This document shows, one piece after another, positions 32,766 to 41,093 of a stretch of DNA of 64,000 nt (position 1 is its first letter; every line of letters begins with the position of its first letter). Source of the stretch: an uncultured Candidatus Saccharibacteria bacterium (GTDB lineage: Bacteria > Patescibacteriota > Saccharimonadia > Saccharimonadales > Saccharimonadaceae); contig CANDYU010000005.1 in assembly GCA_947425245.1 (NCBI GenBank), positions 1 through 64,000 on the forward strand. The letters are read 5' to 3'. Under the pieces are notes generated by a model. That model saw nothing but the letters and a program-made list of their open reading frames with translations. It was not told where the DNA came from and searched no databases. The translations under genes and the position numbers were made by a program.

Positions 32766-34604
32766 CTAAGCATCTTCGTCATCGGCGAATTGCGAATTGT
32801 AGAGCTCGGAATAGAAACCGTTGGCGGCTAGGAGCGTATCATGGGTACCATGTTCAACGATATTCCCTTCCTTCATAACCAAAATAAGATCAGAGTTACG
32901 AATAGTAGAGAGGCGGTGAGCAATAACGAAGGCGGTACGTCCGTGCGTCAATTTATTAAAGGCATCTTGGATGATCTGCTCAGTCCTAGTGTCAACATTG
33001 GAAGTCGCCTCGTCAAGAATCATCATTGGCGGGTTGGCGACCATCGCCCGTGCAATCGTTAGAAGCTGCTTTTCACCGGCGGAAATATTGTCGGAGTCTT
33101 CCGAGATAACTGTGTTGTAGCCCTGTGGCAATGACTCGATGAAATGATGGATACTGCTAGCATCAGTGGCACGAACAATATCCTCGTGAGTGGCATGATG
33201 GTTACCGTATTTGAGATTTTCTTCGATAGTGCCAGAGAACAGCCAAGTATCTTGCAGAACCATACCGAAGAGTTTACGAACGTCAGAACGTTTCATTTCG
33301 CGGGTTGGAATATTATCGATTGAAATATAGCCAGTATCAGGATCATAAAAACGCATGAGGAGGTTAATAATGGTGGTCTTGCCAGCACCGGTCGGACCGA
33401 CAATAGCCACTTGCATGCCTGGCTTGATTTTGACAGAGAAGTCTCGAATAATTGGTCGCACCTTGTCATACGAGAAGTTCACTTCGTGAAATTCGACTGC
33501 CCCGCTAATATTAGCGATAGTTTGGGATGGCTCTGGGTCAGCTGATTCTTCAGTTTCATCAAGGAACTCATAGATACGCTCGGCAGCAGCAAGAGTTTGC
33601 TGGATATTGGAGGCAATTTGAGAGACCTCGGTAACTGGGCGGTTGAATTGGCTAACATACTGCAAGAATGCCTGAACGCTACCAATCAATAATTTTCCAT
33701 CTATCGCCATACGGCCACCGACTATACAAATTGCTACATAACTCAAGTTGGTACAGATATTAGTAATTGGAAAAGCAAGAGATGAATAGAATTGTGCCCG
33801 CCAAGATGCATCGTAGAGGTGCCGGTTTGTACGGCTGAACTTTTCGACGGCAGTGGGTTCATAGGAGTTGGCCTTGATGATAGCTTGCCCAGAATAATCT
33901 TCTTCAATAGTACTATTAAGATTACCCAAAGTTGCCTGTTGACTACGGAAGAAGTTTTGGGCTTTTTTAGCAACGAGAGAGACGAATAGAAGTGAGAATG
34001 GTACGGCAATTAGAGCAATCAATGAAAGGTTGAAGGAAATCGTCATCATCATAATAAGAATGCCGATAATTGTTGCAATGCTTGTCATCACGCGAGATAA
34101 CACATCGGCTAGAGTATTTGAGACCATACTAACGTCATTTGACATACGAGACAGAGTGTCACCAAATTGGTGCTTATCGAAATAAGAAATTGGTAGTCGA
34201 GAGATTTTATCGAGAATTTCAGAACGCATTTTCCTCGCATAGTGAGCCGAGACAATTGAGAGGATGACACCTTCGAGATAATTAAGAATAGCCGAAAGAA
34301 TAAATAGACCGATAAGTATGAGGGCGAGTTCTCCAAGCTTCCCCCAACTAAGGGCGGCACTGAGTGCTTCTGGCTCAGGGAGCTGACCGCCGGCCTGCGT
34401 TATGGCAGCACCATAATCTGCCACAGCGGTATCGGTCATCTCACCAAGGATTTTAGGTCCAAAAATCGAGCAGACAGTTGAGCCGATAGCCAGAATAATG
34501 GCAAAGATAATTGGCACCATCCAGGGTTTCAAGGAGCCAAGAAAACGCTTTAGTGCAAGACTAAACTTTTTTGGCTTATTGCCACCAGTCATCATTCTAG
34601 GCAT
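32766..34604 (-). CDS. ABC exporter half-transporter, canonical ATP site subunit
   Basis: The 612-residue protein has six membrane helices (about 35-335) followed by an ATPase domain: Walker A GPTGAGKT (about 405), the signature ISAGEKQLLTIARAM and Walker B MMILDEATSNVD with a normal catalytic Glu, then the switch HRL. It overlaps the end of the partner gene by 8 bp. With the partner it forms a heterodimeric exporter of the LmrCD/BmrCD/TM287-288 type. The substrate is unknown (lipid, peptide or drug). Confidence 0.92.
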   Translation of the reverse strand: MPRMMTGGNKPKKFSLALKRFLGSLKPWMVPIIFAIILAIGSTVCSIFGPKILGEMTDTAVADYGAAITQAGGQLPEPEALSAALSWGKLGELALILIGLFILSAILNYLEGVILSIVSAHYARKMRSEILDKISRLPISYFDKHQFGDTLSRMSNDVSMVSNTLADVLSRVMTSIATIIGILIMMMTISFNLSLIALIAVPFSLLFVSLVAKKAQNFFRSQQATLGNLNSTIEEDYSGQAIIKANSYEPTAVEKFSRTNRHLYDASWRAQFYSSLAFPITNICTNLSYVAICIVGGRMAIDGKLLIGSVQAFLQYVSQFNRPVTEVSQIASNIQQTLAAAERIYEFLDETEESADPEPSQTIANISGAVEFHEVNFSYDKVRPIIRDFSVKIKPGMQVAIVGPTGAGKTTIINLLMRFYDPDTGYISIDNIPTREMKRSDVRKLFGMVLQDTWLFSGTIEENLKYGNHHATHEDIVRATDASSIHHFIESLPQGYNTVISEDSDNISAGEKQLLTIARAMVANPPMMILDEATSNVDTRTEQIIQDAFNKLTHGRTAFVIAHRLSTIRNSDLILVMKEGNIVEHGTHDTLLAANGFYSELYNSQFADDEDA

Positions 34605-36375
34605 GCTTCACCTCCTTCTTAGATTGTTTTTTACTTTGAGCCAATTCGGACTGGAACTCCGCATCAGAGAGTTGCGACTTGGCAATTTCGCGATACACCT
34701 CACAGCCTCGCAACAACTCATAGTGATTACCTTTACCCACCACTTCGCCCTCGCTCAGGACTACAATTTGTTCGGCGTCCTTAATGGTGCTAATACGTTG
34801 AGCAACAATAAGTGTAACGGCATTTTTAGTAATTGGCTTGAGTGCTTCTCGCAGTTTAGCATCAGTCTTCATGTCGAGTGCCGAGAATGAATCGTCAAAG
34901 ATATAAATATCAGGGTCCTTAGCGATTGCACGAGCAATTGAGAGGCGTTGGCGTTGACCACCGGACACATTGGTGCCACCTTGTGAAATATGTGATTCAT
35001 ATTTTTTGTCGAGTTTTTCAATAAACTCTTCTGACTGGGAAACACGGGCCGCTAGCTTCATTTGCTCTTCACTCGCTTCGGGAGCACCAAACAGGATATT
35101 ACTCTTAATCGTGCCGGAGAATAGGACGCCACGCTGTGGGACATAACCAATCCGTCGCATGAGGTCGTTTTTAGCATAGTCTTGAATCTTAATATTATTA
35201 ATTTTAATTTCGCCGCTAGTTGCCTCATAGAAACGTGGTACAAGATTGATGAGGGTCGATTTGCCAGACCCAGTGGAACCGATAAAGGCCGTAGTTTTGC
35301 CCGCTTCGGCCACGAACGAGACATCGTGTAGGACTTTTTCCTCGGCACCACGATAGCCAAAATCAACATGAGAGAATTCGACGGATGGCTCTAGGTTTGG
35401 CTTACCGATAGTTTCGTTACGCCAGATAATCTTTGACTTTGTATTGAAAACTTCGTTAATACGCTTGGCGGAGACATTGGCTCGGGGCAGAATAACGAAG
35501 AGCATCGTCAAGAAGAGGAAGGACATGACAACCTGAATAGCATATTGCATGAATGCCATCATATTTCCCAGGTAGGTAATATCTTTGCTAATTAAGCTAA
35601 TGCCGATCCAGGTACAAAGTAGGGTCGTGCCATTAAACACTAAGCTGATGAGTGGACTTTGAAGGGATAATATAACATCCACCCAGACGTTTAGTTTAGT
35701 ATTCTCATTATTGGTTTTCTCAAACTTGCGTTTCTCTAAAGACTCATTATTGAAGGCACGAATCACCCTGAGGCCAGTAAGGCTCTCACGGGTAAGAAGG
35801 GTAATACGGTCAGCGAGCTTCTGGATAATCGTGAACTTTGGCATCACAATTGCCATGATTAATATCGTCAGAAAAAGAATAACACCAACAGCAAGAGCAA
35901 TAATCCAGGTCATGTCCGGAGCAGTAGCGATAGCTTGACCGACAGCAAGAACACAAGTGAGTGGAGCACGCAGGGCCATAGTGAGACACATGACAACAGC
36001 AGATTGCACCTGGTTGATATCGTTCGTAGTGCGAGTGATGAGGGAGGCGGTTGAAAACTGATCGATATCAGCTGTGCTAAGATTAAGAGCGTGTGCAAAT
36101 AGATCTTTTCTCACATCTCGTGCAAAAGCTGTACCAATGCGAGCAGAGAGGAAGTTTGCAGTAAAAGCACAGATTGAAGAAAAGACCGCAAGCCCAATCA
36201 TCCAAGAGCCAGTTCGCCAGATATAATCGAGGTCCGATTTCATGATACCATTATTGATAATGTCGGCCATGAGAGATGGTAGTTGGAGCGAGGTCCAAAC
36301 TTGCAGACCGATTAAAACAAGCAGGAGAACGACTTGCCAAAGGTATGACTTGAGATATTTGAAGAGTTTAAACAT
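34597..36375 (-). CDS. ABC exporter half-transporter, degenerate ATP site subunit
   Basis: The 592-residue protein FKLFKYLKSYLWQVV (after Met) has six membrane helices, then Walker A GSTGSGKST, the signature VSGGQRQRLSIARAIA and Walker B DIYIFDDSFSALD. The catalytic Glu after Walker B is Asp (FDDS), and the switch region reads AQRIST where His is usual. These changes define the degenerate nucleotide site of heterodimeric exporters; the partner has the normal Glu. The ATG at 36375 lies 6 bp after a -10 element and has no RBS, so the mRNA is probably leaderless. An upstream GTG at 36414 would lie inside the promoter. Confidence 0.92.
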   Translation of the reverse strand: MFKLFKYLKSYLWQVVLLLVLIGLQVWTSLQLPSLMADIINNGIMKSDLDYIWRTGSWMIGLAVFSSICAFTANFLSARIGTAFARDVRKDLFAHALNLSTADIDQFSTASLITRTTNDINQVQSAVVMCLTMALRAPLTCVLAVGQAIATAPDMTWIIALAVGVILFLTILIMAIVMPKFTIIQKLADRITLLTRESLTGLRVIRAFNNESLEKRKFEKTNNENTKLNVWVDVILSLQSPLISLVFNGTTLLCTWIGISLISKDITYLGNMMAFMQYAIQVVMSFLFLTMLFVILPRANVSAKRINEVFNTKSKIIWRNETIGKPNLEPSVEFSHVDFGYRGAEEKVLHDVSFVAEAGKTTAFIGSTGSGKSTLINLVPRFYEATSGEIKINNIKIQDYAKNDLMRRIGYVPQRGVLFSGTIKSNILFGAPEASEEQMKLAARVSQSEEFIEKLDKKYESHISQGGTNVSGGQRQRLSIARAIAKDPDIYIFDDSFSALDMKTDAKLREALKPITKNAVTLIVAQRISTIKDAEQIVVLSEGEVVGKGNHYELLRGCEVYREIAKSQLSDAEFQSELAQSKKQSKKEVKHA

Positions 36376-36381
36376 TGTACT

Positions 36382-36410
36382 AATGTACCGCGATTTTTTA
36401 GCAATGTCAA
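36382..36410 (-). promoter_or_regulatory. Promoter of the ABC exporter operon, leaderless
   Basis: TTGACA (36405-36410), a 17-bp spacer and TACATT (36382-36387) on the minus strand; the -10 ends 6 bp before the start codon at 36375. Confidence 0.8.
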
Positions 36411-36496
36411 GCACTGACTGCCAACTACAAGCTTCTTTACGGAAAAATTAAGGTTTTAGGGCTGGCTTCCGTCGGTAGAATACAGTTAATGCGTTG

Positions 36497-36525
36497 TTGA
36501 CTTTTTGAAAAATCTGTGCTATAAT
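36497..36525 (+). promoter_or_regulatory. Family promoter copy 6 (TTGACT-17-TATAAT)
   Basis: TTGACT at 36497-36502, TTTT, a spacer ending GTGC, and TATAAT at 36520-36525. It drives the VUT-family transporter gene. Confidence 0.85.
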
Positions 36526-36560
36526 GTAATAATAAGGGGGATTTTTGTACCTTAAATATT
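36497..36560 (+). repeat. Duplicated promoter-leader, copy A
   Basis: This 64-bp stretch from TTGACT to AAATATT matches 59297-59360 with a single difference (G or A near the GGGG run). The match resumes at TTTGGAGGTGGCG and at the codons for MTQ-x-x-EKR, although the two downstream proteins are otherwise unrelated. Confidence 0.9.
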
Positions 36561-36575
36561 CTTTGGAGGTGGCGT

Positions 36576-37334
36576 ATGATGACGCAAAGGACAGAAAAGA
36601 GGACGGGATTTTTGAATGCTATTTTGAATTGTCTCGGCATTGGAGACAGGCTGCGAGATCCTGATCCGATGAACTCGAGGGTGACAGGTGTACTGATAGC
36701 CATGACGGCTACCCTTAGCGTGGTACTGATCGTGAGTAACTTGGCAGCACTAAAGATTTGGACGTTAGCCTCGATACCTGTAGACGCGGGGATTTTATTG
36801 TTCCCTATTTCCTATATTGTGGGTGACCTGCTCGTCAATATCTATGGCCTAAAAGTCGCGAATCTGGTGGCGGCATGGTCTGCTTTACTGGCGGTGATGT
36901 CGACCGGGGTCCTATGGGTTGCGAAGACGATTTTACCAGGTTATCCTGGTGCGGACAACATGGCATTCATGGTCGTACAGGCTACACTAGGAAGGATTTT
37001 CTTAGCCAGCGTGGCGGGCTTTCTGCTTAGCCAGATTTTGAACAATCGTGTTTTTGTGTTGATGCGTTTGCGTTCTGAGCAAGTGGATAACTTTAGACGC
37101 CGGGCCATTATTTCCTCAGCCGTAGCAAGAATTGCAGATGTGGCGGTATTTGAGATCTTGGCATTTTTAGGCAAGCTCTCGCTGGGCGAATTCTTAACAC
37201 AAGCCTTGTTCGCATATTTTGCCGGTGTCGTAATTGAGCTTGCTGTGAGCGGGCTGACTACGCGGCTCGCAGAGAAGCTGGACCGAGCGTTAAACTATAG
37301 TGACGGCCATGATTTGAGCCACCAACCACATTAA
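36576..37334 (+). CDS. VUT family queuosine-precursor transporter (YhhQ-like)
   Basis: The 252-residue protein has about six membrane helices and the family pattern VLIVSNLAALKIW, PVDAGILLFPISYIVGDLLVN and IYGLKVAN (about residues 48-105), with the conserved acidic residues in the GD of VGDLLVNIYG. YhhQ/QueT-like carriers import queuosine precursors. tgt lies 0.8 kb downstream on the same strand, which fits salvage of queuine-type bases. The start follows GGAGGTGGCG. The first ten codons are shared with the unrelated gene at 59383. A strong terminator follows. Confidence 0.85.
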   Translation: MMTQRTEKRTGFLNAILNCLGIGDRLRDPDPMNSRVTGVLIAMTATLSVVLIVSNLAALKIWTLASIPVDAGILLFPISYIVGDLLVNIYGLKVANLVAAWSALLAVMSTGVLWVAKTILPGYPGADNMAFMVVQATLGRIFLASVAGFLLSQILNNRVFVLMRLRSEQVDNFRRRAIISSAVARIADVAVFEILAFLGKLSLGEFLTQALFAYFAGVVIELAVSGLTTRLAEKLDRALNYSDGHDLSHQPH

Positions 37335-37338
37335 TTTC

Positions 37339-37364
37339 ACTCCCCTGTCGGGGAGTTTTGTTTT
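37339..37364. terminator. Terminator between the transporter and the nuclease-like gene
   Basis: ACTCCCC (37339-37345) and GGGGAGT (37350-37356) pair perfectly across TGTC, with TTTTGTTTT on the plus strand and A-rich flank for the convergent gene. Confidence 0.85.
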
Positions 37365-38103
37365 ATTGCTCGATTTCAAAATCAGCCGAAAGAGCAAGAT
37401 GGTCAGATACTAGATCAGGGTGAACTATAAAATGGTCAACTTTGATGGCCGAATTCGTCAGGATGTGATCGCAGGGGACCACGCCGTCATATTTGAGACC
37501 AGAGAGCGTAGTTTTAACCCGATGCTCGTCGGTTAAGTCGTGCAAGAAGTCAAGCGGACGCATGGCAGGCGATTCATGGATAATATTAAGGTCTCCGCAC
37601 ATGATGAGCGGGGCATGTTCGGAGAGGGGGCGGACGATTTTGGCAACTTTTTCAAAGGCTCGAACCGTATCATCGTCGCCAATTGGATCAGGACGCCAGA
37701 AACCGTGATGATTAACTATAGTGAGGCCATTTTCGAGTGTAGCGATTTGGATATTGAGATTGTTGCGTATGGTTTGCCCCAGAATAATGTGGTCGCGATA
37801 TTGGTCATTGATAAACTCGCTACTAGTAGAAGCAAAAGGATATCGGCTAAGGATGAGATTCCCTTCCTCAAAAGTGCCAGTCGCGATATCGCTGCTCCAG
37901 TTCGGCGAGAAGAAGATATGTTCAAGGCGGGAGGCTTTAATGATTTGTGAGAGATCGAAGCAGAGTCGCGAGAGGTGAGTTTCTTGATTCTCTGAGGCAA
38001 AAACCTCTTGCATGCAAATGATATCGAAATTATTCTCTATAAGAAAACGACGTAGGTTACCCTCAATTTTTCCCATCCAAACGTTAAGCTGTAGAATCTT
38101 CAT
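37363..38103 (-). CDS. Endonuclease/exonuclease/phosphatase family protein
   Basis: The 246-residue protein has the EEP (DNase I-like) motifs: KILQLNVWMGK at the start, IICMQEVFAS (catalytic Glu, about 33), TIVNHHGFWR, MCGDLNI (about 172) and the C-terminal SDHLAL (catalytic Asp-His). It would cleave phosphodiester or phosphomonoester bonds in nucleic acids, lipids or inositol phosphates; the target cannot be told. There is no signal peptide. It is convergent with the transporter gene and divergent from tgt. Confidence 0.85.
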   Translation of the reverse strand: MKILQLNVWMGKIEGNLRRFLIENNFDIICMQEVFASENQETHLSRLCFDLSQIIKASRLEHIFFSPNWSSDIATGTFEEGNLILSRYPFASTSSEFINDQYRDHIILGQTIRNNLNIQIATLENGLTIVNHHGFWRPDPIGDDDTVRAFEKVAKIVRPLSEHAPLIMCGDLNIIHESPAMRPLDFLHDLTDEHRVKTTLSGLKYDGVVPCDHILTNSAIKVDHFIVHPDLVSDHLALSADFEIEQ

Positions 38104-38132
38104 ACCTTATGAGTATAACATAGATATGATAT

Positions 38133-38140
38133 AATATAAT
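38133..38140 (+). promoter_or_regulatory. -10 element of tgt, implying a leaderless mRNA
   Basis: TATAAT at 38135-38140 ends 6 bp before the tgt ATG (38147). A second overlapping TATAAT lies 5 bp earlier. No -35 or RBS is convincing. Confidence 0.6.
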
Positions 38141-38146
38141 GTAAGT

Positions 38147-39406
38147 ATGAAGTTTCGGGTTGAAAAGAGGTTAGAGAATGGCTTGGGGCGTGCTGGGGTG
38201 ATTGAGACAGCACACGGTGAGATTAAGACGCCGGCTTTCATGGCGGTCGGGACAAATGGTTATGTGCGTTTTTTGTCGGCACAGGACTTGGAAGACTGTG
38301 GGGTGCAGGCGATGCTATCTAATGGATATCACTTGCGTCGTCGGTCGGGCCAAATTGCAGCAGCGGGAGGACTAGCTGAATGGCAGCCACGAGATCAGGA
38401 GGTTGCTGGCTCGATAAGGATAGATGGGCTTTCGGCTGAGGCATGGCAGGGTCCAACTTTGACTGATTCGGGCGGGTTTCAGGTGATGTCTCTGGGGTCT
38501 GGGCTCGGCAAAGTAGTCGCCATGGATAGAGTGGATGAAGTTAAAAACACGGCACACAAAGAGCGGCTAGCACGGGTTAGTGAGAAGGGTGTGGATTTTA
38601 TCGATCCGTTTGATGGTCAGCCAGATTTTGTTGGCCCAGAAGAGTCGATGCAAATCCAATGTCGAATTGGGGCAGATATTCATATGGCTTTCGATGAGTT
38701 GACCTCGCTAGCGGATACGTACGAATATAATATTGAGGCGATGGAGCGGACGGAGAGGTGGGCAAGAAGAAGTTTGGCCGAACATATCAAACACCGTGAT
38801 GATTTGGGTTACCGACAAAACCTCTACGGAGTTTTACAAGGTGGAAGATGGGAAGACTTACGAAGGAAAACTGCCCAAAACTTAGCAAAGATGCAAATCG
38901 ACGGTATTGGCTTTGATGGTTTCGGGCTGGGAGGAGCGTTTTTGAAGGAAGATTTAGGGGAGATTTTACGCTGGTGTAACGAAGAGTTGCCACTTAAGAA
39001 GCCGAGGCATCTTTTAGGACTGTCGCATCCGGACGATGTTTTAATTGGGGCTGAGATGGGAGCGGACACTTTTGATTGCGTTGCTCCGACTCGAGAAGCA
39101 CGACACGGAAAAATCTATACGCGTGACGGAGACATTAACTTACGAAAGTTTACAGGAGCGGGAGAGTTTCTTGATCGAGATTGCGACTGTCCAACCTGTC
39201 GAGCGGGATGGACCAGGGGCAGCCTGCGTGCTTTGTGGCGGTCGGGCGAGATTGAGAAGAAACAGAAATATTACCGCTTAGCTTCGGCTCATAATTTGAG
39301 GTTTATTGTAAGATTGACGGAAGAGATTCGAAAAGCAATGCTGCAAGATGATTTTAAACGATATAAGGAGAACTTTTTAGCTAGGTATTATGGGGGTTGT
39401 GAGTAG
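38147..39406 (+). CDS. tgt: Queuine/preQ1 tRNA-ribosyltransferase
   Basis: The 419-residue protein has the Tgt motifs: TPAFMAVGTNG, LSNGYHL, LTDSGGFQVMSL (catalytic Asp of DSGGFQ, about 105), LYGVLQGG, FDCVAPTREARHG (nucleophile Asp), and a zinc site CDCPTC followed by AHNLRF. It exchanges guanine 34 of GUN-anticodon tRNAs for a 7-deazaguanine. The segment after the GG of FGLGG reads AFLKED instead of the LAVGE that contacts preQ1 in well-known bacterial enzymes. There is also an insertion of about 15 residues before DSGGFQ. It sits on the same strand as the VUT transporter, which fits base salvage. The start is probably leaderless. Confidence 0.94.
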   Translation: MKFRVEKRLENGLGRAGVIETAHGEIKTPAFMAVGTNGYVRFLSAQDLEDCGVQAMLSNGYHLRRRSGQIAAAGGLAEWQPRDQEVAGSIRIDGLSAEAWQGPTLTDSGGFQVMSLGSGLGKVVAMDRVDEVKNTAHKERLARVSEKGVDFIDPFDGQPDFVGPEESMQIQCRIGADIHMAFDELTSLADTYEYNIEAMERTERWARRSLAEHIKHRDDLGYRQNLYGVLQGGRWEDLRRKTAQNLAKMQIDGIGFDGFGLGGAFLKEDLGEILRWCNEELPLKKPRHLLGLSHPDDVLIGAEMGADTFDCVAPTREARHGKIYTRDGDINLRKFTGAGEFLDRDCDCPTCRAGWTRGSLRALWRSGEIEKKQKYYRLASAHNLRFIVRLTEEIRKAMLQDDFKRYKENFLARYYGGCE

Positions 39407-39445
39407 GATAGTAGCATGCTAGAATGGAATTATTGAAGGAGGCCA

Positions 39446-40549
39446 ATGAGCAAGACGATTGAAGTAGATACTAAAACTTTCGTACGTTTCTGGTTGGTGA
39501 TTTTAGGGTTTGGTGCCGCCGGGTTATTGGTTTGGAAAGCTTGGGCTTCGTTGGTAATTATTGGTATTGCCCTGTTCCTAACAATTGCGATTCGCCCACT
39601 AGCACAAAGAATTAATCGTTTGACAAAAAATGACCACTCGGCGTCCTCTTCGATTATTGCTTACATCCTGGTGATTGGGGCGCTAGGGGTGATTTTCGCA
39701 GTAGTCGGTCCAGTCGTAATTGACCAAACAACACAGTTCGTACAACAGCTACCTTCGACTTTTGAACACACTCTAGGAGGATGGGACGGCATTAATGACT
39801 TTGGGCATGCTTTAGGCATAGATAATTTACAGGATGAGATTGTAAAGTCAATTCAAGAGTTTTCGAGTGGTTTCGTAAAAAACTTTGGTAATACTTTAGT
39901 AGTGAGTGTAAGTACGATTGCTCAAATAATTACAAATGTAATATTAACGATAGTCTTGACCCTATTTTTCTCTCTTGAAGGGCCGAGTATTGTCGAGGCG
40001 TGCTGGAATATCTTGGAAGATAAAGGTAAGAGCCACGACAAGACAGTGCAGGCAGTTAAGCATCTAATGCAGAGAATGGTAGATGTTGTTTCGACCTATG
40101 TTTCGCACCAAGTTATGATAGCTTTTTTGGATGGCCTAGTAGTGACCATTATGGTTCTATTGTTAGCTTTTATGTTTGGATTCTCGGGAGGATTGGCCTT
40201 ACCGATGGGGCTAGTGGCGATGGTTTTCTACTTAATACCAATGTTCGGCCCAATTATTAGTTGTGGGTTGATTACATTAATACTGCTGTTTAGCTCACCA
40301 GTGGCGGCTATCGTGTTCTTGGTACTATATATAATATATGCACAGATTGAGAATAATGTGATTGCACCAAAAGTACAAGGCAATGCATTAAATTTGCCGG
40401 CAACTATGGTGCTGGTGGCAATTATTATCGGGATGAATGTGTTTGGGTTGATTGGAGCGATTATCGCTATCCCAATCGCTGGTTGCATCAAGGTGATTTT
40501 CGAGGAACTGCCTACACTTCGCGAGGCAAGCCGTTGCACCGAGTCTTAA
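39446..40549 (+). CDS. AI-2E family (UPF0118) transporter
   Basis: The 367-residue membrane protein has about seven or eight helices with the family features: two helices near 13-45, a long polar segment with VVIDQTTQFVQQLPS, and the C-terminal signature AMVFYLIPMFGPIIS followed by IYAQIENNVIAPKVQG and ALNLPATMVLVAIII. Members export autoinducer-2, ions or other small solutes, so the substrate is open. RBS GGAGG precedes the ATG. It follows tgt by 39 bp; its 3' end contains the -35 of the tRNA-Gln promoter. Confidence 0.88.
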   Translation: MSKTIEVDTKTFVRFWLVILGFGAAGLLVWKAWASLVIIGIALFLTIAIRPLAQRINRLTKNDHSASSSIIAYILVIGALGVIFAVVGPVVIDQTTQFVQQLPSTFEHTLGGWDGINDFGHALGIDNLQDEIVKSIQEFSSGFVKNFGNTLVVSVSTIAQIITNVILTIVLTLFFSLEGPSIVEACWNILEDKGKSHDKTVQAVKHLMQRMVDVVSTYVSHQVMIAFLDGLVVTIMVLLLAFMFGFSGGLALPMGLVAMVFYLIPMFGPIISCGLITLILLFSSPVAAIVFLVLYIIYAQIENNVIAPKVQGNALNLPATMVLVAIIIGMNVFGLIGAIIAIPIAGCIKVIFEELPTLREASRCTES

Positions 40550-40562
40550 AGTGTGATAGAAT
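40534..40562 (+). promoter_or_regulatory. tRNA-Gln promoter
   Basis: TTGCAC (40534-40539), a 17-bp spacer ending TGTGA, and TAGAAT (40557-40562). The -35 lies in the last codons of the AI-2E gene. Confidence 0.7.
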
Positions 40563-40572
40563 AGTGGAGTAT

Positions 40573-40647
40573 TGAGCCGTCGCCAAGTGGTAAGGCACTG
40601 GGTTTTGGTCCCAGCATTCGCAGGTTCGAATCCTGCCGGCTCAGCCA
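40573..40647 (+). tRNA. tRNA-Gln (anticodon TTG)
   Basis: The acceptor TGAGCCG (40573-40579) pairs with CGGCTCA (40637-40643), followed by G and an encoded CCA. The anticodon stem CTGGG/CCCAG encloses TTTTGGT, giving anticodon TTG. The T arm GCAGG-TTCGAAT-CCTGC is complete. Confidence 0.96.
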
Positions 40648-40681
40648 AGTTTGAATTGCATTTCTAAAAGAAATTTTGCAT

Positions 40682-40706
40682 TATAAAAGCCCTTTTAGGG
40701 CTTTTA
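40682..40706. terminator. Terminator after tRNA-Gln
   Basis: ATAAAAGCCC and GGGCTTTTAT form a perfect 10-bp stem with a five-base loop and flanking A/T runs, usable from both directions. Confidence 0.8.
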
Positions 40707-40756
40707 TATTTATTGGTACCGAGAATAGGAAGCTAGTTTCCTATTCTTACTCTAAC

Positions 40757-40990
40757 CTAGTACGCCAGACAACGGATGGGGAAACCGAGCCAACGATTGA
40801 GCGGGCCGTCCGACGGGTTGACGCCACTAGCATTGAAATTGAGGTTGTAACCTGTCAAACCAGCAGACCCATTGTTGTAAACGGGCGAAGCCGTAGTAGG
40901 CCAATTGAAGCCACCGATACCAAGATCCCGGGCAGAGCCGTAGCCTAGATAGACGTACCCGCTACGGACGAAGTGAAGAAGGTAAATCGA
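40757..40990 (-). pseudogene. Second silent 3' fragment of a FISUMP-like surface protein gene
   Basis: On the minus strand a frame without a start codon encodes FVRSGYVYLGYGSARDLG, then IGGFNWPTTASPVYNNG, then LTGYNLNFNASGVNPSDG, and ends LNRWLGFPIRCLAY with a TAG at 40757-40759. It matches the fragment at 315-536 in order and ending, and the last 30 bp are nearly identical. There is no promoter, RBS or N-terminal region; the frame runs back into the AT-rich tandem repeats. It is a remnant or a recombination donor. Confidence 0.7.
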
Positions 40991-41003
40991 TAAGATAACA
41001 AAA

Positions 41004-41064
41004 TTAATGATATAATAAAGTTAATGATATAATAAAGTTAATGATATAATAAAGTTAATGATAT
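41004..41064 (+). repeat. Tandem 17-bp repeats carrying -10 elements
   Basis: The unit TTAATGATATAATAAAG occurs three times in a row (41004-41020, 41021-41037, 41038-41054), followed by a partial fourth copy. Each complete unit contains TGATATAAT, an extended -10 sequence. The array ends 30 bp before the start of the ABC operon at 41094. Confidence 0.92.
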
Positions 41065-41093
41065 GGAAAAGCTAGCGAGGGAGGTAGAGAGAA

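Noticed and set aside
36526-36575. A preQ1 riboswitch in the leader of the VUT transporter
   Set aside because: The same leader occurs before an unrelated gene at 59383, and no preQ1 aptamer sequence or convincing hairpin is seen.
40388-40648. An 86-residue minus-strand frame starting MAEPAGFEPANAG
   Set aside because: It is the complement of tRNA-Gln and the AI-2E gene; this kind of frame is a common artefact opposite tRNAs.
41004-41064. A CRISPR array
   Set aside because: The 17-bp repeats are directly adjacent with no spacers, and no cas genes are nearby.
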